Origin: Pseudomonas marincola
Lineage (GTDB): Bacteria > Pseudomonadota > Gammaproteobacteria > Pseudomonadales > Pseudomonadaceae
Assembly (NCBI RefSeq): GCF_900116605.1
Contig: NZ_FPBC01000001.1
Span: 682,001 to 746,000, forward strand
Length of the DNA: 64,000 nucleotides
Direction of reading: 5' to 3'
Position 1 is the first letter of the stretch, and the number at the start of each line of letters is the position of its first letter. The position numbers and the translations under genes were made by a program. Below the pieces are notes generated by a model. That model searched no databases. It saw only the letters and a program-made list of their open reading frames with translations, and was not told the DNA's origin. Positions 15,501 to 26,310 of this stretch are shown here, one piece after another.

Positions 15501-16101
15501 CATCGTTGGTAGCCACCAGTGGCGCGCCAACCCGGTCCGCCAGCTCAACGGCCATGTGCAGGTATTCTTCGTCGTTGACGCGATTGGTACGGTGCAACTC
15601 GACATAGAAGCGATCGGGGAAAACCGCCTGCCATTCGCGTAAACGCTGCTCGGCAAGCACCGGATCACCTGCCAGCAAGGCGCGCCCGACTTCACCTTCA
15701 CGGGCGCCGGACAATGCAATAAGCCCTTCGGCAGCCGCCTTGACCCAGTCGCGCTGGATAATCACCAAATCATTGCTTTGGCCTTCACTCCAGCCGCGCG
15801 AGACCAGCTCGGTCAGGTTGCGATAACCCTTACCGTTCATCACCAGCAAGGTCATGCGCGTCAGCGCGCCATCTTCATCGGCACTGGCCAGCCAGATATC
15901 AGCCCCACAAATGGGTTTGATACCGGCGCCCATCGAGGCTTTATAGAACTTGACCAGTGAGCACATGTTGCTCTGATCGGTGACTGCCACCGCCGGCATA
16001 CCCGCGCCGGCAACCGCCTTGATCAACGGTTTGACCCGGACCAGACCGTCAACCAGGGAGTATTCGCTGTGCACACGCAGATGGACAAATGGAACAGTCA
16101 T
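12583..16101 (-). CDS. dnaE: DNA polymerase III subunit alpha
   Basis: The 1172-residue replicative polymerase catalytic subunit. It starts [19 protein letters not shown], the PHP domain. The palm carries [15 protein letters not shown] with catalytic aspartates, then the fingers ([20 protein letters not shown]), a helix-hairpin-helix region, the OB fold ([16 protein letters not shown]) and a C-terminal tau-binding region. The ATG at 16101 gives the family start; an upstream 20-residue extension is not supported. Length equals that of other Pseudomonas DnaE. Confidence 0.98.
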   Translation of the reverse strand: MTVPFVHLRVHSEYSLVDGLVRVKPLIKAVAGAGMPAVAVTDQSNMCSLVKFYKASMGAGIKPICGADIWLASADEDGALTRMTLLVMNGKGYRNLTELVSRGWSEGQSNDLVIIQRDWVKAAAEGLIALSGAREGEVGRALLAGDPVLAEQRLREWQAVFPDRFYVELHRTNRVNDEEYLHMAVELADRVGAPLVATNDVRFINQDDYEAHETRVCIGEGRSLDDPRRLRNYSDQQYLKTPEEMAELFSDLPEALENTVEIAKRCNIDVQLGTYFLPNFPIPDGMTMDEYFRKVSFDGLDERLEVLLPKDTPDYEAKKQVYVDRLNFELDIIIQMGFPGYFLIVMDFIKWAKNNGVPVGPGRGSGAGSLVAYVQKITDLDPLAYDLLFERFLNPERVSMPDFDVDFCMDGRDRVIDYVAEKYGRNAVSQIITFGTMAAKAVVRDVARAQGKSYGLADRLSKMIPFEVGMTLAKAFEMEEPLRDFLKTDEEAAEIWEMSLKLEGICRGTGKHAGGVVIAPTKLTDFSPIACDEEGNGLVTQFDKDDVESAGLVKFDFLGLRTLTIIKWAMETINREQAKQGLPDLNIDFIPLDDKATFAMLQKAETTAVFQLESRGMKELIKKLKPDCLEDMIALVALFRPGPLQSGMVDDFINRKHGREPISYPHQDYQYEGLQPVLAPTYGIILYQEQVMQIAQVMAGYTLGGADMLRRAMGKKKPEEMAKQRGGFIEGCASNGIDADLAGNIFDLVEKFAGYGFNKSHSAAYGLLSYQTAWLKAHHSAAFMAAVLSADMHNTDKVVTLIEECRSMKLRLDAPDVNTSEYKFTVNDEGWIVYGLGAIKGVGEGPVEAIVESRKDGPFKDLFDFCSRVDLKRINKRTLDALVRSGALDRLGPHFHEEIKEYRANIDRNRAVLLAATEEAVQAAEQTARSHDSGHMDLFGGVFADETADVYAKHLKARELTLKERLKGEKETLGLYLTGHPIDEYEGEVRRFARQRIVDLKPSRESQTVAGLIVNLRVMKNKKGDKMGFITLDDRSGRIEASLFAEAFASNQALLQSDALVVVEGEVSNDDFSGGMRLRAKRVMSLEEARTGLAESLRLRIASTALKADKLNWLAQLCERHRGACPITLDYAGTDARALLEFGEKWRIDPADSLIQALRDQFGRDNVFLQYR

Positions 16102-16192
16102 GGCAGCCCTATTCAAAACACAAAAACGACAAGGCCCGGATTGTACCGAGCCTTGGATCAAACATCAGCTTTGCGGATCAAACTATCGCTAA

Positions 16193-17650
16193 TTAGCGAT
16201 CATCCCAAACGCCGGGTGAAAGTTTTTTCTGCACTTCCGGGTACTCGCTGGCATCGAAGGTCGGCACCTTGCCCGCCTTGCGCTGGGCGTTGTAGTCACG
16301 CGCCAGCTTGAACGCCAGATTGGAGAGCAGTATCACGGCAATCAGGTTGGTAATCGCCATCAACCCCATCGACACGTCCGCAAGATTCCAGACGAAGGGC
16401 AACGATGCCAGCGCACCAAACATCACCATCGCCAACACTGCCAAGCGGAAAATCAACAGACCGGACTGGTGATTATGCTCCAGGAATACCAGACAGTTCT
16501 CGGCATAGAAGTAGTTGGCAACAATTGAGGTGAAGGCGAAGAACAGAATCACCACCGCCAAAAAGTACTTGGCCCAACCGCCTAACTGGCTGCTCAGCGC
16601 CTGCTGCACCAGCGCAATACCTTCCGCGCTGCCGGCTGGCACCTTGGCCAGCAAAATGATCGCGGCCGAGGCGGTGCAGATCAGCAGTGTGTCGATAAAC
16701 ACGCCAGCCATTTGCACATAGCCCTGCGAGACCGGATGCGGCGGGTAAGGCGTCGCCGATGCAGCAGCATTGGGTGCAGAACCCATGCCGGCCTCGTTGG
16801 AGAACAAGCCGCGTTTAAAGCCGTTCATGATCGCCGCACCAATGCCGCCAGCCGCTGCTTCATGCAAACCAAAGGCGCTCTTGAAGATCAACGAGAACAC
16901 TGCCGGCAACTCGCTGAAATTGATCACGATGATAACCAGCGCCACCAGCAGATAGGCCGCTGCCATAACCGGCACGGCCAGCTCGGAGAAGCGCGCAATG
17001 GAGCGCAGGCCACCGAAAATAATCAATGCGGTCAGCACCACCAAGCCCAGACCAATCACCGCTGATGCCACCGGAATTACGCTGCCCATCAGGGTAAACG
17101 TGCCCCAGTCGATATTGAACGCGCCAATCATTGCGCCGCTGATGGTGTTGGCTTGCACGGAATTGAACACGAAACCGAAGGCAATGATCAGGAAGATCGA
17201 GAACAGAATGCCCATCCAGCGTGCATTGAGGCCACGCTCCATGTAATACGCCGGACCGCCGCGAAACTGGCCTTGCTCGTCGCGGCTCTTGAACAACTGA
17301 GCCAGCGTGGCCTCAACAAAACCTGTGGCCATGCCGACCAGAGCAATCATCCACATCCAGAAAATCGCACCCGGCCCGCCGAGCGTGATCGCCACGGCGA
17401 CACCGGCAATGTTGCCCGTACCGACGCGCGCCGCGAGCGAAGTACACAGCGCCTGAAATGATGAAATACCCGAACTGTCACTGTTACGGCTGCCGCGCAG
17501 CACCGTGAAAATGTGCCCGAAGTGACGAAACTGTACCGCGCCCAAGCGAACGGTGAAGTACAAACCGGAACCAACCAGCAACCAGATGAGTACCTTCCCC
17601 CAGATCAACCCGTTCAACAGGTCGACAACCTGCGTGGCCACTTCTTGCAT
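16193..17650 (-). CDS. Alanine/glycine:cation symporter (AGCS family)
   Basis: A 485-residue polytopic inner-membrane protein with about ten hydrophobic helices. It shows the AGCS features [19 protein letters not shown] and GLFSNEAGMGSAPNAAASA, which mark sodium- or proton-coupled alanine/glycine transporters. A strong GGAGG lies 6 nt before the ATG at 17650, deciding the start; the longer frame upstream is not used. It lies between dnaE and rnhB, the usual position of an AGCS permease in Pseudomonas. Substrate is inferred from family only. Confidence 0.9.
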   Translation of the reverse strand: MQEVATQVVDLLNGLIWGKVLIWLLVGSGLYFTVRLGAVQFRHFGHIFTVLRGSRNSDSSGISSFQALCTSLAARVGTGNIAGVAVAITLGGPGAIFWMWMIALVGMATGFVEATLAQLFKSRDEQGQFRGGPAYYMERGLNARWMGILFSIFLIIAFGFVFNSVQANTISGAMIGAFNIDWGTFTLMGSVIPVASAVIGLGLVVLTALIIFGGLRSIARFSELAVPVMAAAYLLVALVIIVINFSELPAVFSLIFKSAFGLHEAAAGGIGAAIMNGFKRGLFSNEAGMGSAPNAAASATPYPPHPVSQGYVQMAGVFIDTLLICTASAAIILLAKVPAGSAEGIALVQQALSSQLGGWAKYFLAVVILFFAFTSIVANYFYAENCLVFLEHNHQSGLLIFRLAVLAMVMFGALASLPFVWNLADVSMGLMAITNLIAVILLSNLAFKLARDYNAQRKAGKVPTFDASEYPEVQKKLSPGVWDDR

Positions 17651-17798
17651 GGAAATCCTCCGACCGCCTACCGCGGCATTTACGCTCGACCCTGAATTAC
17701 CGGCCGGAAACGAATGTGCATCGCACTCAAGGTGCAACCTGAAAATGATGCTGACTACCAGTGTAGACAGCGCGAAAGGGCTGGGACTTTGAAATATT

Positions 17799-17828
17799 GG
17801 TCGCTCGCTTGCCTGCGAATGAGCGACC
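17799..17828. repeat. REP-like palindrome between rnhB and the AGCS permease
   Basis: GGTCGCTC (17799-17806) and GAGCGACC (17821-17828) form an 8-bp stem. On the minus strand the interior reads ATTCGCAGGCAAGC, resembling the core of Pseudomonas REP elements (TTCGCGGGCAAGC). It lies just past the rnhB stop, and may act as a transcript end or mRNA stabiliser. Single copy in this window. Confidence 0.55.
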
Positions 17829-17860
17829 CATAATTGCAGTCAGGCGACAATGGCCGCGAA

Positions 17861-18457
17861 TTAGCTGTCTAGCAGGTTTCTGACCGGCGCAAACGAGCGC
17901 CTGTGGATGGGCGTTGGCCCCAGACGCCGCAGCGCCTCAAGATGAACAGGTGTCGGGTAGCCCTTGTGTTTGGCAATGCCGTAGCCCGGATATTGCGCAT
18001 CAAGCGCAAGCATTTCCCGGTCACGACTCACTTTCGCCAAAATCGATGCAGCGGCAATCGCCGCCACCGAGCTATCACCCTTGACCACAGATGCACTGGG
18101 AACGTTCAATTTTGGGCAGCGATTGCCGTCAATCAACGCAAGTTTAGGGGTGACGCTGAGCCCTTCTACAGCCCGCTGCATGGCCAGCATTGTGGCGTGA
18201 AGAATATTCAGCTGGTCGATCTCTTCAACCTCAGCTCTGGCAATACACCAGGACAGCGCCTTCTCGCGAATCTCGTCAAAGAGCATTTCACGGCGCGCTT
18301 CGGTGAGCTTCTTCGAATCGTTGAGCCCCAGAATCGGCCGCGCCGGATCAAGAATCACCGCAGCGGTCACGACTGCGCCGCACAGCGGGCCACGACCCAC
18401 TTCGTCCACCCCGGCGACAAGTTCTTCGACCTGAGCAAAATCCAATCCCATCTGCAT
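17861..18457 (-). CDS. rnhB: Ribonuclease HII
   Basis: A 198-residue RNase HII that cleaves RNA in RNA-DNA hybrids and at misincorporated ribonucleotides. The N-terminal [12 protein letters not shown] carries the catalytic Asp-Glu pair; LNDSKKL and the later acidic residues are also present. The start overlaps the lpxB stop by 1 bp (TGATG type), so it is translated with lpxB at the end of the lipid A gene string. Confidence 0.97.
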   Translation of the reverse strand: MQMGLDFAQVEELVAGVDEVGRGPLCGAVVTAAVILDPARPILGLNDSKKLTEARREMLFDEIREKALSWCIARAEVEEIDQLNILHATMLAMQRAVEGLSVTPKLALIDGNRCPKLNVPSASVVKGDSSVAAIAAASILAKVSRDREMLALDAQYPGYGIAKHKGYPTPVHLEALRRLGPTPIHRRSFAPVRNLLDS

Positions 18458-19590
18458 CAGGCGCGCCCTACCAACTCAAGTACCGCATCAGCCGCCTGTT
18501 TGGAGGCATCGCAGCGCAGTGAACGATGGATCTGATCGAAGCCTTCGGTTTGCACCTCGCCGCCATCGAGCAGCGGTGAAACCGTTTGCGCCAGCGCCTC
18601 GGCAGTCGCTGCATCCTGAATCATTTCAGGCACCAGCAAGCGCTTGGCCAACAGGTTTGGCAGCGAAATATACGGGCTCTTAACCAGACGCTTGAGAATG
18701 CTGTAGGTCAGCGGAGCAACGCGGTAGGCAACCACCATCGGCCGTTTGTACAGCAGCGCCTCAAGGGTTGCGGTGCCGGATGCAATCAGCACTGCATCGC
18801 AGGCTGCCAACGCCTCATGCGAACGGCCATCGAGCAACGTCAGGGCCAGATCACGATCGGCGAGCATGGCTTCAAGTTGCTCGCGACGCTCACGGCTCGC
18901 GCACGGCAGAACAAACTGAATACCGGGACGCAGCGCACGCAAACGTTCAGCCGCATCCAGGAACAAAGCGCCCAGGCGCCCTACTTCACCACCGCGACTG
19001 CCCGGCATAAGTGCAATTACCGGAGCATCGTGAGCCAGGCCCAGCGCTTCACGGGCGCCATGCCGATCCGCTTGCAGCGGGATTTCGTCCGCCAGCGGAT
19101 GGCCGACAAAGCGCACCGGCACCTGATGTTCATCGTAGAACTGTGCCTCGAACGGGAACAGCGTAAGCATCAGGTCGCAGGCGTCACGAATCTTCAGCAC
19201 GCGCTTTTGCCGCCACGCCCAAACCGACGGGCTGACGTAATGCACGGTCTTGATCCCGGCCTGGCGCAGCTTCAATTCAAGGCCAAGGTTGAAATCGGGC
19301 GCATCGATGCCGATAAACACATCCGGTTTAGCGGCAATCAGGGTTTTGGTCAGGTCGCGGCGACGCGAGAGCAGCTCCGGCAGGCGGCCGAGGACCTCGA
19401 CCAAGCCCATGACCGACAAGCGTTCCATCGGGAAAATCGGCTCGAGGCCTTGAGCCTGCATCCGCGGCCCACCAACCCCGATAAACTCGACCTGCGGATG
19501 GCGCAGCTTGAGCGCCTGCATCAGACCCGCGCCGAGAATATCGCCCGAAGCTTCGCCAGCCACCAGGGCGACGCGCAATACAGCCGACAT
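18457..19590 (-). CDS. lpxB: Lipid-A-disaccharide synthase
   Basis: A 377-residue GT-B glycosyltransferase (family 19) that joins UDP-2,3-diacylglucosamine and lipid X to form the lipid A disaccharide. The N-terminal [18 protein letters not shown], the [10 protein letters not shown] segment and the C-terminal [20 protein letters not shown] are LpxB signatures. It follows lpxA by 3 nt and overlaps rnhB by 1 bp. Peripheral inner-membrane location is known for the family. Confidence 0.97.
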   Translation of the reverse strand: MSAVLRVALVAGEASGDILGAGLMQALKLRHPQVEFIGVGGPRMQAQGLEPIFPMERLSVMGLVEVLGRLPELLSRRRDLTKTLIAAKPDVFIGIDAPDFNLGLELKLRQAGIKTVHYVSPSVWAWRQKRVLKIRDACDLMLTLFPFEAQFYDEHQVPVRFVGHPLADEIPLQADRHGAREALGLAHDAPVIALMPGSRGGEVGRLGALFLDAAERLRALRPGIQFVLPCASRERREQLEAMLADRDLALTLLDGRSHEALAACDAVLIASGTATLEALLYKRPMVVAYRVAPLTYSILKRLVKSPYISLPNLLAKRLLVPEMIQDAATAEALAQTVSPLLDGGEVQTEGFDQIHRSLRCDASKQAADAVLELVGRA

Positions 19591-19593
19591 AAA

Positions 19594-20370
19594 TTAGCGG
19601 GTGATGCCGCGTTGGGAAGACTGGATCGAGTCGCGGAATACCGCCACTTCGCTGAACTCATCGGCCAACTCAGCCAGTTCAAGCAAAGCGTCTTCGATGG
19701 TCAGGCCCTGACGGTAGACAATTTTGTAGGCACGGCGCAGCGCCTGAATGGCTTCGGCGCTGAAACCACGACGGCGCATGCCCTCGAAGTTCATAGTGCG
19801 CGCTTCGGCCGGGTTGCCGGAAACGGTGACATACGCCGGGACGTCTTTACCGATCGCCGTACCCATGCCCGCAAAGCTGTGCGCGCCAATGTGGCAGAAC
19901 TGATGAACCAGGGTGTAGCCGGACAGAATCGCCCAGTCACCAATGTGCACGTGGCCTGCCAGCGCGACGTTGTTAACCAGAATGCAGTGGTTACCGATTA
20001 CGCTGTCATGGCCGATGTGGGCATAAGCCATGATCAGGTTGTGATCACCGACGGTGGTTTCGTCGCGGTCCTGAATGGTGCCACGGTGCATGGTCACGCC
20101 TTCACGGATAATGTTGTGATCGCCAATCACCAGGCGCGTGGGTTCGCCCTTGTATTTGCGGTCCGGGGTGTCTTCACCAAGTGAGCAAAACTGATAAACA
20201 CGGTTGTGTTTACCAATTCGGGTCGGGCCTTTAATGATGACATTAGGCCCGAGCACGGTACCCTCACCAATTTCCACATCAGCCCCAATAATGCACCAAG
20301 GCCCGACCACAACGTCGTCAGCCAACTTGGCAGCAGGATCGATAATGGCGCGAGGGTCAATCAAACTCAT
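19594..20370 (-). CDS. lpxA: Acyl-ACP--UDP-N-acetylglucosamine O-acyltransferase
   Basis: A 258-residue left-handed beta-helix acyltransferase, first committed step of lipid A synthesis. Hexapeptide repeats fill the N-terminal two thirds; the region [18 protein letters not shown] holds the family's catalytic histidine. The ATG at 20370 ([16 protein letters not shown]) overlaps the fabZ stop as ATGA; the six extra upstream codons are not needed. Order fabZ-lpxA-lpxB is conserved. Confidence 0.97.
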   Translation of the reverse strand: MSLIDPRAIIDPAAKLADDVVVGPWCIIGADVEIGEGTVLGPNVIIKGPTRIGKHNRVYQFCSLGEDTPDRKYKGEPTRLVIGDHNIIREGVTMHRGTIQDRDETTVGDHNLIMAYAHIGHDSVIGNHCILVNNVALAGHVHIGDWAILSGYTLVHQFCHIGAHSFAGMGTAIGKDVPAYVTVSGNPAEARTMNFEGMRRRGFSAEAIQALRRAYKIVYRQGLTIEDALLELAELADEFSEVAVFRDSIQSSQRGITR

Positions 20371-20807
20371 AATTTGCGTTCCGCACAAATAATTTCAGCT
20401 GAACAGACTTCCTTGCCGTCTACGGTTGCCTTGCACTCAAACTTCCAGATGCTGCGCTTGGAGCTGAGGAACTTGGCTTCGAGAATTAACTGGTCGCCCG
20501 GCACAACCGGCTGGCGAAAACGCAGTTTATCCGAGCCAACAAAATAGTATAGCGTGCCGTCTGATGGCTTGATGTCCATCATTTTGAAACCCAGGATACC
20601 CGCTGCCTGAGCCATGGCTTCAATAATCAGGACGCCCGGCATAATCGGGTGCTCAGGAAAATGGCCGTTGAAAAAAGGCTCATTAATGCTGACATTCTTA
20701 TAGGCACGAATACATTTGCCTTCAACGTCCAGCTCCGCCACCCGGTCAACCAGGAGAAACGGGTAACGGTGCGGCAAGTATTCACGAATTTCGTTGATGT
20801 CCATCAT
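20367..20807 (-). CDS. fabZ: 3-hydroxyacyl-[acyl-carrier-protein] dehydratase FabZ
   Basis: A 146-residue hotdog-fold dehydratase of fatty acid elongation. It starts [21 protein letters not shown]; the catalytic segment [21 protein letters not shown] is visible with the conserved His and Glu. The ATG at 20807 matches family length; a GTG-initiated extension to 20858 overlapping lpxD is rejected as unlike the family. It supplies unsaturated acyl-ACP while its neighbours use hydroxyacyl-ACP, an arrangement thought to balance lipid A and phospholipid. Confidence 0.97.
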   Translation of the reverse strand: MMDINEIREYLPHRYPFLLVDRVAELDVEGKCIRAYKNVSINEPFFNGHFPEHPIMPGVLIIEAMAQAAGILGFKMMDIKPSDGTLYYFVGSDKLRFRQPVVPGDQLILEAKFLSSKRSIWKFECKATVDGKEVCSAEIICAERKL

Positions 20808-20854
20808 TTCCAGAGAAGCCTGTAATAAAAAAAGAGGAGCACGGTTTTCCGGGC

Positions 20855-21913
20855 TCACGCATCAGATGAGGCTTTTCCGTTCGAGGTCACTGCGGCGAGC
20901 TGTTTTTCCAGCTGCTGCAAGCGTTTGGCCATATCATCCAACTGGCGAATCCGCGCTGCACTTTTGCGCCACTCGTTCGCCGGCTGCATTGCCGTACCTG
21001 AAGAATATGAGCCCGGTTCTGTAATCGAGCGCGTTACCATGGTCATGCCCGTGACAAACACACCGTCACAAACCTCAATATGACCGACCATGCCCACGCC
21101 GCCGGCAATCATACAGTTCTTGCCGATCTTGGTGCTGCCAGAAATACCGACACAACCGGCCATTGCGGTGTTGTCACCGACCTGTACGTTGTGCGCGATC
21201 ATGATCTGGTTATCCAGCTTCACACCATTGCCCAACACCGTGTCGGACAACGCGCCGCGATCGACCGTGGTATTGGCGCCAATTTCGACATTATCGCCGA
21301 TAAGCACACCGCCAATCTGCGCTATTTTCTGCCACACGCCCTTCTCGTTGGCGAAGCCGAAGCCCTCACCGCCGATCACTGCGCCTGACTGAATAACCAC
21401 ATTCCGGCCGATACGCACGTCGTGATACAGGGTAACGCGCGGCGCCAACCAGCCACCTTCACCGATCACCGAACGCGCACCAACAAAGCAATGCGCGCTA
21501 ATGGTGACACCGGCCGCAATCTGCGCCCCGCTCTCGATCACCGCATAGGCACCGATACTGGCCGTCGGGTCAATGCTGGCATCCGCTGCCACCAAAGCAC
21601 TCGGATGCACCCCGACCACGCCTTGCGGCTTGCGATCAAAGGCATGCGACAGCTCGGCGTAAGCCAGATACGGATTGGCCACAATCAACGCGTTACCGGG
21701 GAAACCCTCGGCATCCGTTTCTGTGAGCAACACCGCAGCCGCCTGGGTATCAGCCAGATATTTACGGTACTGGGCATTTGCCAAGAAGCTCAATTGCCCG
21801 GCGCCGGCGTCCTGCAAAGTTGCAAGGCCAGTAATCAACAACTCGGAGTCACCCTTGAGGGTGGCTCCGAGCCGAGTGGCCAGTTGGCCGAGAGTAAATT
21901 CTTTAGCCGTCAT
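20855..21913 (-). CDS. lpxD: UDP-3-O-(3-hydroxymyristoyl)glucosamine N-acyltransferase
   Basis: A 352-residue left-handed beta-helix acyltransferase, the third step of lipid A synthesis. The N-terminal uridine-binding domain ([16 protein letters not shown]) precedes hexapeptide repeats; [20 protein letters not shown] carries the catalytic histidine. The C-terminal helix [19 protein letters not shown] is typical of Pseudomonas LpxD. It lies 4 nt after the skp stop. Confidence 0.97.
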   Translation of the reverse strand: MTAKEFTLGQLATRLGATLKGDSELLITGLATLQDAGAGQLSFLANAQYRKYLADTQAAAVLLTETDAEGFPGNALIVANPYLAYAELSHAFDRKPQGVVGVHPSALVAADASIDPTASIGAYAVIESGAQIAAGVTISAHCFVGARSVIGEGGWLAPRVTLYHDVRIGRNVVIQSGAVIGGEGFGFANEKGVWQKIAQIGGVLIGDNVEIGANTTVDRGALSDTVLGNGVKLDNQIMIAHNVQVGDNTAMAGCVGISGSTKIGKNCMIAGGVGMVGHIEVCDGVFVTGMTMVTRSITEPGSYSSGTAMQPANEWRKSAARIRQLDDMAKRLQQLEKQLAAVTSNGKASSDA

Positions 21914-21917
21914 CAGA

Positions 21918-22427
21918 TCAACGCAGTTGGTTCATACGCTCGATAACCTGGCGGGTGATGTCGTACTGAGGCTTAACCTCAACCACGGCGCCACGCTCCA
22001 GAACCAGATCGTAGTTACCTTTCTTGATGACTTCTTCAACGGCCTTGTCCAGGTTCGGCTTCAGCTTCTTCAACATATCGCGGTCGGCAGCTGCTTTGGC
22101 TTCATTGAGTTCTTTGGACTGGAACTGGAAGTCACGGGCCTTTTGCTTGAAATCAAGTTCAAGACGCTCGCGCTCTGCGGTCTGCATCTTGTCGCCGCCT
22201 TTAACCAGACGATCCTGAATCGACTTGGCGCTGCTTTCCAGCGACTTCAACTTGCTCAACTGCGGGCCGAACTTCTTCTCGGCATCCACTGCGTAACGCT
22301 TGGCAGCATCGGATTCGAGCAAGGCCATTTGATAGTTCAGCACAGCAATTTTCATTTCAGCCATTGCCGGAGTGGCAGTCGCCATCAAAGCAGCACTTAA
22401 CAGAATAACTTGAGTCAACTTACGCAC
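21918..22427 (-). CDS. skp: Periplasmic chaperone Skp (OmpH)
   Basis: A 169-residue exported chaperone for outer-membrane proteins, cooperating with BamA. The start is a GTG at 22427 ([20 protein letters not shown], signal peptide ending at PAMA before [10 protein letters not shown]), chosen because AGGGG lies just upstream and the family N-terminus begins there. An ATG five codons further upstream lacks such a site. The mature protein is rich in coiled-coil residues (about 45-110) and ends with the conserved [10 protein letters not shown]. Confidence 0.95.
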   Translation of the reverse strand: MRKLTQVILLSAALMATATPAMAEMKIAVLNYQMALLESDAAKRYAVDAEKKFGPQLSKLKSLESSAKSIQDRLVKGGDKMQTAERERLELDFKQKARDFQFQSKELNEAKAAADRDMLKKLKPNLDKAVEEVIKKGNYDLVLERGAVVEVKPQYDITRQVIERMNQLR

Positions 22428-22469
22428 GATGCACCCCTGCAAAACTTGTGATTGATTAAGTTCAAACGC

Positions 22470-24866
22470 TTAGAACGTCTGACCAAGCGAGAATTGGAAC
22501 ACCTGCGTGTCTGCATTGTCCGGCTTCTTGATCGGTGCAGCCAAGCTGAAGCTCAACGGCCCCAGAGCAGTGATCCAGGTCAGGCCAACACCCACCGAAC
22601 TTGCCATGCTGCCCAAGTCGATATCGCAGCTGTCGCTCAACTGCTTCTGGCTATCGGTGCAGTTGGTGTCGTAGACATTACCCACATCCCAGAACAGCGA
22701 GGTCCGCAGTGAACGCTGGTCTTTGACGAACGGCAGCGGGAACAGCAACTCGGCACCACCCTGAATCAACACGTTACCACCGAACGGCAGTGGGTCCTGA
22801 TCCGGGTCAGTGTAGCGACCATTGGCATCCGGTACACCGTAGATGATTTCACCCTGATCGTTGCGCACCACACTTGGAGTACTGCGCGGGCCCAGACTGC
22901 TGTCTTCAAAACCACGTACCGAGTTGAAACCACCGGCGTAGTAATGCTCGTAGAACGGCAGTTCCGAGGTATCACCGAAGCTGTCGCCATACCCCAACTG
23001 GGTGTGGAAACGCATGGTGTAGTCATCATTGATCGGTGCAAAAATCTGCCCGCGGTAATCGACCTTGTAGAACGATAGATCACTGCCTGGCAATGTTGTT
23101 TCAACCACGAAGCTCTGCGAGTGACCACGGGTCGCCAGCACGCCACGGTTGAGGGTCGATTCGGACCAGCCGAAAGACGCCTTCCAGTTCAGGTAGCTGT
23201 CACCTTCCTTGTTCAGGAAGTCGTAGATTTCATCAACGGTGTAAACACCGGTGTTGATGTCATCCTGCTGCACAGTCAAACCGTAGGTCAGACGCGAGGT
23301 TTCGCTGATCGGATAACCGATGCTCATGCCCGCACCGTAGCTGTCTACCGCATAGCTGGATACGTCGGTATCAAGCTCATCGTAGTCAGTCGAGCGATAG
23401 AACAGGTTATAACCCAGGCTCACACCATCTGGCGTCCAGTAGGGATTCACAAAGCCAAAGTTGTAGCGGCTCTGATAATCACTGCGGGTCAAGCCGATGC
23501 TGACCTTGTTACCGGTACCGAGGAAGTTGTTCTGGCTGATCGAACCACCGAGGATCAAACCGGCGTTCTGGGCGAAACCAACGCTGGCAGTGATCGAACC
23601 GGACGGCTGCTCTTCAACGCTGTAGTTCACGTCGATCTGGTCATCAGTGCCCGGCACTTGCGGCGTTTCGACGTTTACTTCCTTGAAGAAGCCCAGACGC
23701 TCAAGACGCGTCTTCGACTGGTCGATCAGGTAGGTCGAAGCCCAGCCGCCTTCCAGCTGACGCATTTCACGGCGCAGTACTTCGTCTTCCGTCTTGGTGT
23801 TGCCACGGAAGTTGATGCGGTTAACGTAAGCGCGCTTGCCCGGATCGACAGCAAATACGATCGAAACCGTCTTGTCTTCATCGTTAGGCTGCGGAATACC
23901 GTTGACGTTGGCGAAGGTATAACCCTCGTTACCCAGACGACGGGTGATCAGCTCGGAGGTGCTGGTCATCACTTTACGTGAGAACACCTGCCCTTCCTTG
24001 ACCAGCAACAGCTTGCGAACTTCTTCCTCAGGTACCTTGAGGTCACCACTGAGGCGAACGTCGCTGACTTTGTACTTGCTGCCTTCGTCGATGTTTACAG
24101 TGATGTAAACATGCTTTTTATCTGGGGTGATCGAAACCTGAGTCGAGGCGATATCCATGTTGATATAACCGCGATCGAGGTAATACGAGCGCAGACGCTC
24201 AAGGTCACCGGAAAGCTTTTCACGGGCGTACTTGTCATCGTTCTTGAAGAACGACAGCAAGTTGGTGGTTTTCAACTCGAACAGATCAATCAGATCGTCG
24301 TCCGGGAACACCGTGTTACCGACTACGTTGATGTGCTGAATCGCTGCAACCGAGCCTTCGTTGATGTTGATCTTCAGCGCCACACGGTTACGTGGCTGCG
24401 GGATCACCTCGGTTTCGATTTCAGCCGAGTAACGGCCCTGAGCAACGTACTGGCGTTGAAGTTCGTTACGCACGCCTTCAAGGGTTGCACGCTGGAAGAT
24501 TTCACCTTCAGCCAGGCCGGACTGGTTCAGGCCCTTGAGTAAGTCTTCACTGGTAATCGCCTTGTTGCCTTCAATTTCAATGTTCGAAATCGAAGGTCGT
24601 TCGACGACTGTAATTACCAGCACATCGCCGTCACGTCCGAGCTGGATATCCTGAAAGAATCCAGTTTTGAACAGATCACGCGTTGCATCGACCAGAGCGC
24701 GGTCATCAGCAGCTTCGCCGACGTTAAGCGGCAATGCGCCAAACACGCTCCCCGCAGACACACGCTGTAGACCGTTTACGCGGATATCGGAGATGGTGAA
24801 GGACTCGGCGTGAACTTCGGCGATCATCAATGCGGAAAGCACCGCAGGCAGCAGCAGACGTTTCAT
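22470..24866 (-). CDS. bamA: Outer membrane protein assembly factor BamA
   Basis: A 798-residue Omp85 protein. A signal peptide (cleavage after VHA) is followed by five POTRA domains (about residues 23-425) and a 16-strand beta-barrel. The C-terminus FQFSLGQTF ends in phenylalanine, the outer-membrane insertion signal, and a VRGFEDSSLGPRS segment matches the conserved L6 VRGF motif. AAGGA lies 4 nt before the ATG. It sits between rseP and skp, the conserved order. Confidence 0.98.
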   Translation of the reverse strand: MKRLLLPAVLSALMIAEVHAESFTISDIRVNGLQRVSAGSVFGALPLNVGEAADDRALVDATRDLFKTGFFQDIQLGRDGDVLVITVVERPSISNIEIEGNKAITSEDLLKGLNQSGLAEGEIFQRATLEGVRNELQRQYVAQGRYSAEIETEVIPQPRNRVALKININEGSVAAIQHINVVGNTVFPDDDLIDLFELKTTNLLSFFKNDDKYAREKLSGDLERLRSYYLDRGYINMDIASTQVSITPDKKHVYITVNIDEGSKYKVSDVRLSGDLKVPEEEVRKLLLVKEGQVFSRKVMTSTSELITRRLGNEGYTFANVNGIPQPNDEDKTVSIVFAVDPGKRAYVNRINFRGNTKTEDEVLRREMRQLEGGWASTYLIDQSKTRLERLGFFKEVNVETPQVPGTDDQIDVNYSVEEQPSGSITASVGFAQNAGLILGGSISQNNFLGTGNKVSIGLTRSDYQSRYNFGFVNPYWTPDGVSLGYNLFYRSTDYDELDTDVSSYAVDSYGAGMSIGYPISETSRLTYGLTVQQDDINTGVYTVDEIYDFLNKEGDSYLNWKASFGWSESTLNRGVLATRGHSQSFVVETTLPGSDLSFYKVDYRGQIFAPINDDYTMRFHTQLGYGDSFGDTSELPFYEHYYAGGFNSVRGFEDSSLGPRSTPSVVRNDQGEIIYGVPDANGRYTDPDQDPLPFGGNVLIQGGAELLFPLPFVKDQRSLRTSLFWDVGNVYDTNCTDSQKQLSDSCDIDLGSMASSVGVGLTWITALGPLSFSLAAPIKKPDNADTQVFQFSLGQTF

Positions 24867-24939
24867 GAAGTCCTTTCTTATTCCAACTGACGATAAAAAA
24901 TCTGCCGCTCTTGGCGACAGATTTGTAATTCAGTAGCGA

Positions 24940-26292
24940 TTACAAACGGCTCAAATCGTTAACCAGGGCCAGTAACATCACCCCAACCACCAGACTTATG
25001 CCAATTTGCATCCCCCAACCTTGAACCCGCTCAGACAATGGGCGACCACGCACCCATTCGACCAGGTAAAAAAGCAAATGCCCTCCGTCTAATACCGGAA
25101 TAGGCAACAAATTGAGTACCCCCAAGCTTATGCTCAGATAGGCGAGGAAGTTAAGAAAATCCCCCAAGCCCGACTCAGCCGAAGCGCCCGCCACTTTAGC
25201 AATGGTTATCGGCCCACTCAAGTTTTTTACCGAGAGCTCGCCGAAGAGCATTTTCTTCAGGGAGTCGAGAGTCAACAGACTCATGGTCCAGGTGCGCTTA
25301 AAACTCTCGCCGATTGCGGCAATCGGGCCATGGCTGACTTCGCGCAACATGTCGCTCGGCCAGTCAACGCCTTTAACCCCAGCGCCCAGATAGCCTGTAG
25401 GCGCATCCGGCTCACCGCGCGTGGCCAGCGTCACCGGCACGTCACGCTGAGCACCGTCACGCTCAACGGTGAACACCACCGACTTGCCCGGCAGGCCGCG
25501 CACGCGATCAACCAGCTGCTGCCAGTCGTCCAGCGGCTGCTGATCCAGCGCTACCAGCCGATCACCCAGCTGTAAGCCGGCAGCGCCTGCAGGCCCTTGT
25601 GGGTCGAGCTGATCCAGAACCGGCGGAATCTGCGGACGCCAAGGCGTGATGCCCAGCGCAGCAATCGGATCAGGCTCACCAACGCCTTGCAGCCACTTGT
25701 TCAACGCCACCTGACGCGGGCTTTCAACGCTTGAGCCCGGCTCGCGCACGGTAATATTCAGATTGCCGGTCTCACCCAGACGGCGAACCAGCTGCAAATT
25801 GACCGCCGACCAGCCATTGGTAGGCTCGCCGTCGATCGAAACAATTTCCTGCCCAGCGGCAAACCCGGCCTCAGCGGCCAGACTCGAGACCTCGACACTG
25901 CCGATAATCGGCTTGACCTGCTGGCTGCCCAACATGGCAACCACCCAGAAGAACCCGATGGCGAGCAGAAAGTTGGCAATCGGCCCCGCCGCAACCACGG
26001 CGATGCGCTGCCCAACGGTTTTGCGATTGAAGGCGTGTTCGAGCTGGTCCAGCGGCACATCGCCTTCACGCTCATCGAGCATTTTGACGTAGCCACCTAA
26101 CGGAATTGCCGCCACCACAAACTCGGTGCCGTGGCGATCGTGCCAGCGCAGCAATGGCGCGCCGAAGCCGACCGAAAAACGCAGAACCTTGATCCCGCAC
26201 TTGCGGGCGATCCAGAAGTGACCGAACTCATGGAAAGTAACCAACACCCCGAGTGCAATCAGGGTGCCAACAATCATGTACAGCGCACTCAT
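24940..26292 (-). CDS. rseP: RIP zinc metalloprotease RseP (MucP)
   Basis: A 450-residue inner-membrane site-2 protease which in Pseudomonas cuts the anti-sigma factor MucA to release AlgU. The zinc motif HEFGH is at residues 21-25, PDZ domains occupy the middle (e.g. VSSLAAEAGFAAGQEI and LDPQGPAGAAGLQLGDRL), and the C-terminal LLPIPVLDGGHLLFY supplies the third metal ligand. The ATG at 26292 with GGAG upstream is preferred to the GTG immediately before it. Confidence 0.97.
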   Translation of the reverse strand: MSALYMIVGTLIALGVLVTFHEFGHFWIARKCGIKVLRFSVGFGAPLLRWHDRHGTEFVVAAIPLGGYVKMLDEREGDVPLDQLEHAFNRKTVGQRIAVVAAGPIANFLLAIGFFWVVAMLGSQQVKPIIGSVEVSSLAAEAGFAAGQEIVSIDGEPTNGWSAVNLQLVRRLGETGNLNITVREPGSSVESPRQVALNKWLQGVGEPDPIAALGITPWRPQIPPVLDQLDPQGPAGAAGLQLGDRLVALDQQPLDDWQQLVDRVRGLPGKSVVFTVERDGAQRDVPVTLATRGEPDAPTGYLGAGVKGVDWPSDMLREVSHGPIAAIGESFKRTWTMSLLTLDSLKKMLFGELSVKNLSGPITIAKVAGASAESGLGDFLNFLAYLSISLGVLNLLPIPVLDGGHLLFYLVEWVRGRPLSERVQGWGMQIGISLVVGVMLLALVNDLSRL

Positions 26293-26310
26293 CACTCTTC
26301 TCCGCGTGGT

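Noticed and set aside
13723..15642. A 639-codon frame opposite dnaE
   Set aside because: Antisense shadow of an intact dnaE; composition (His/Arg/Val rich) is typical of reverse-strand readings.
18586..20184. A 532-codon frame opposite lpxB and lpxA
   Set aside because: It spans two well-supported minus-strand genes and shows no family motif.
20808..20858. GTG-initiated longer FabZ overlapping lpxD
   Set aside because: The extra 17 residues are absent from the family; ATG at 20807 gives the standard 146-residue protein.
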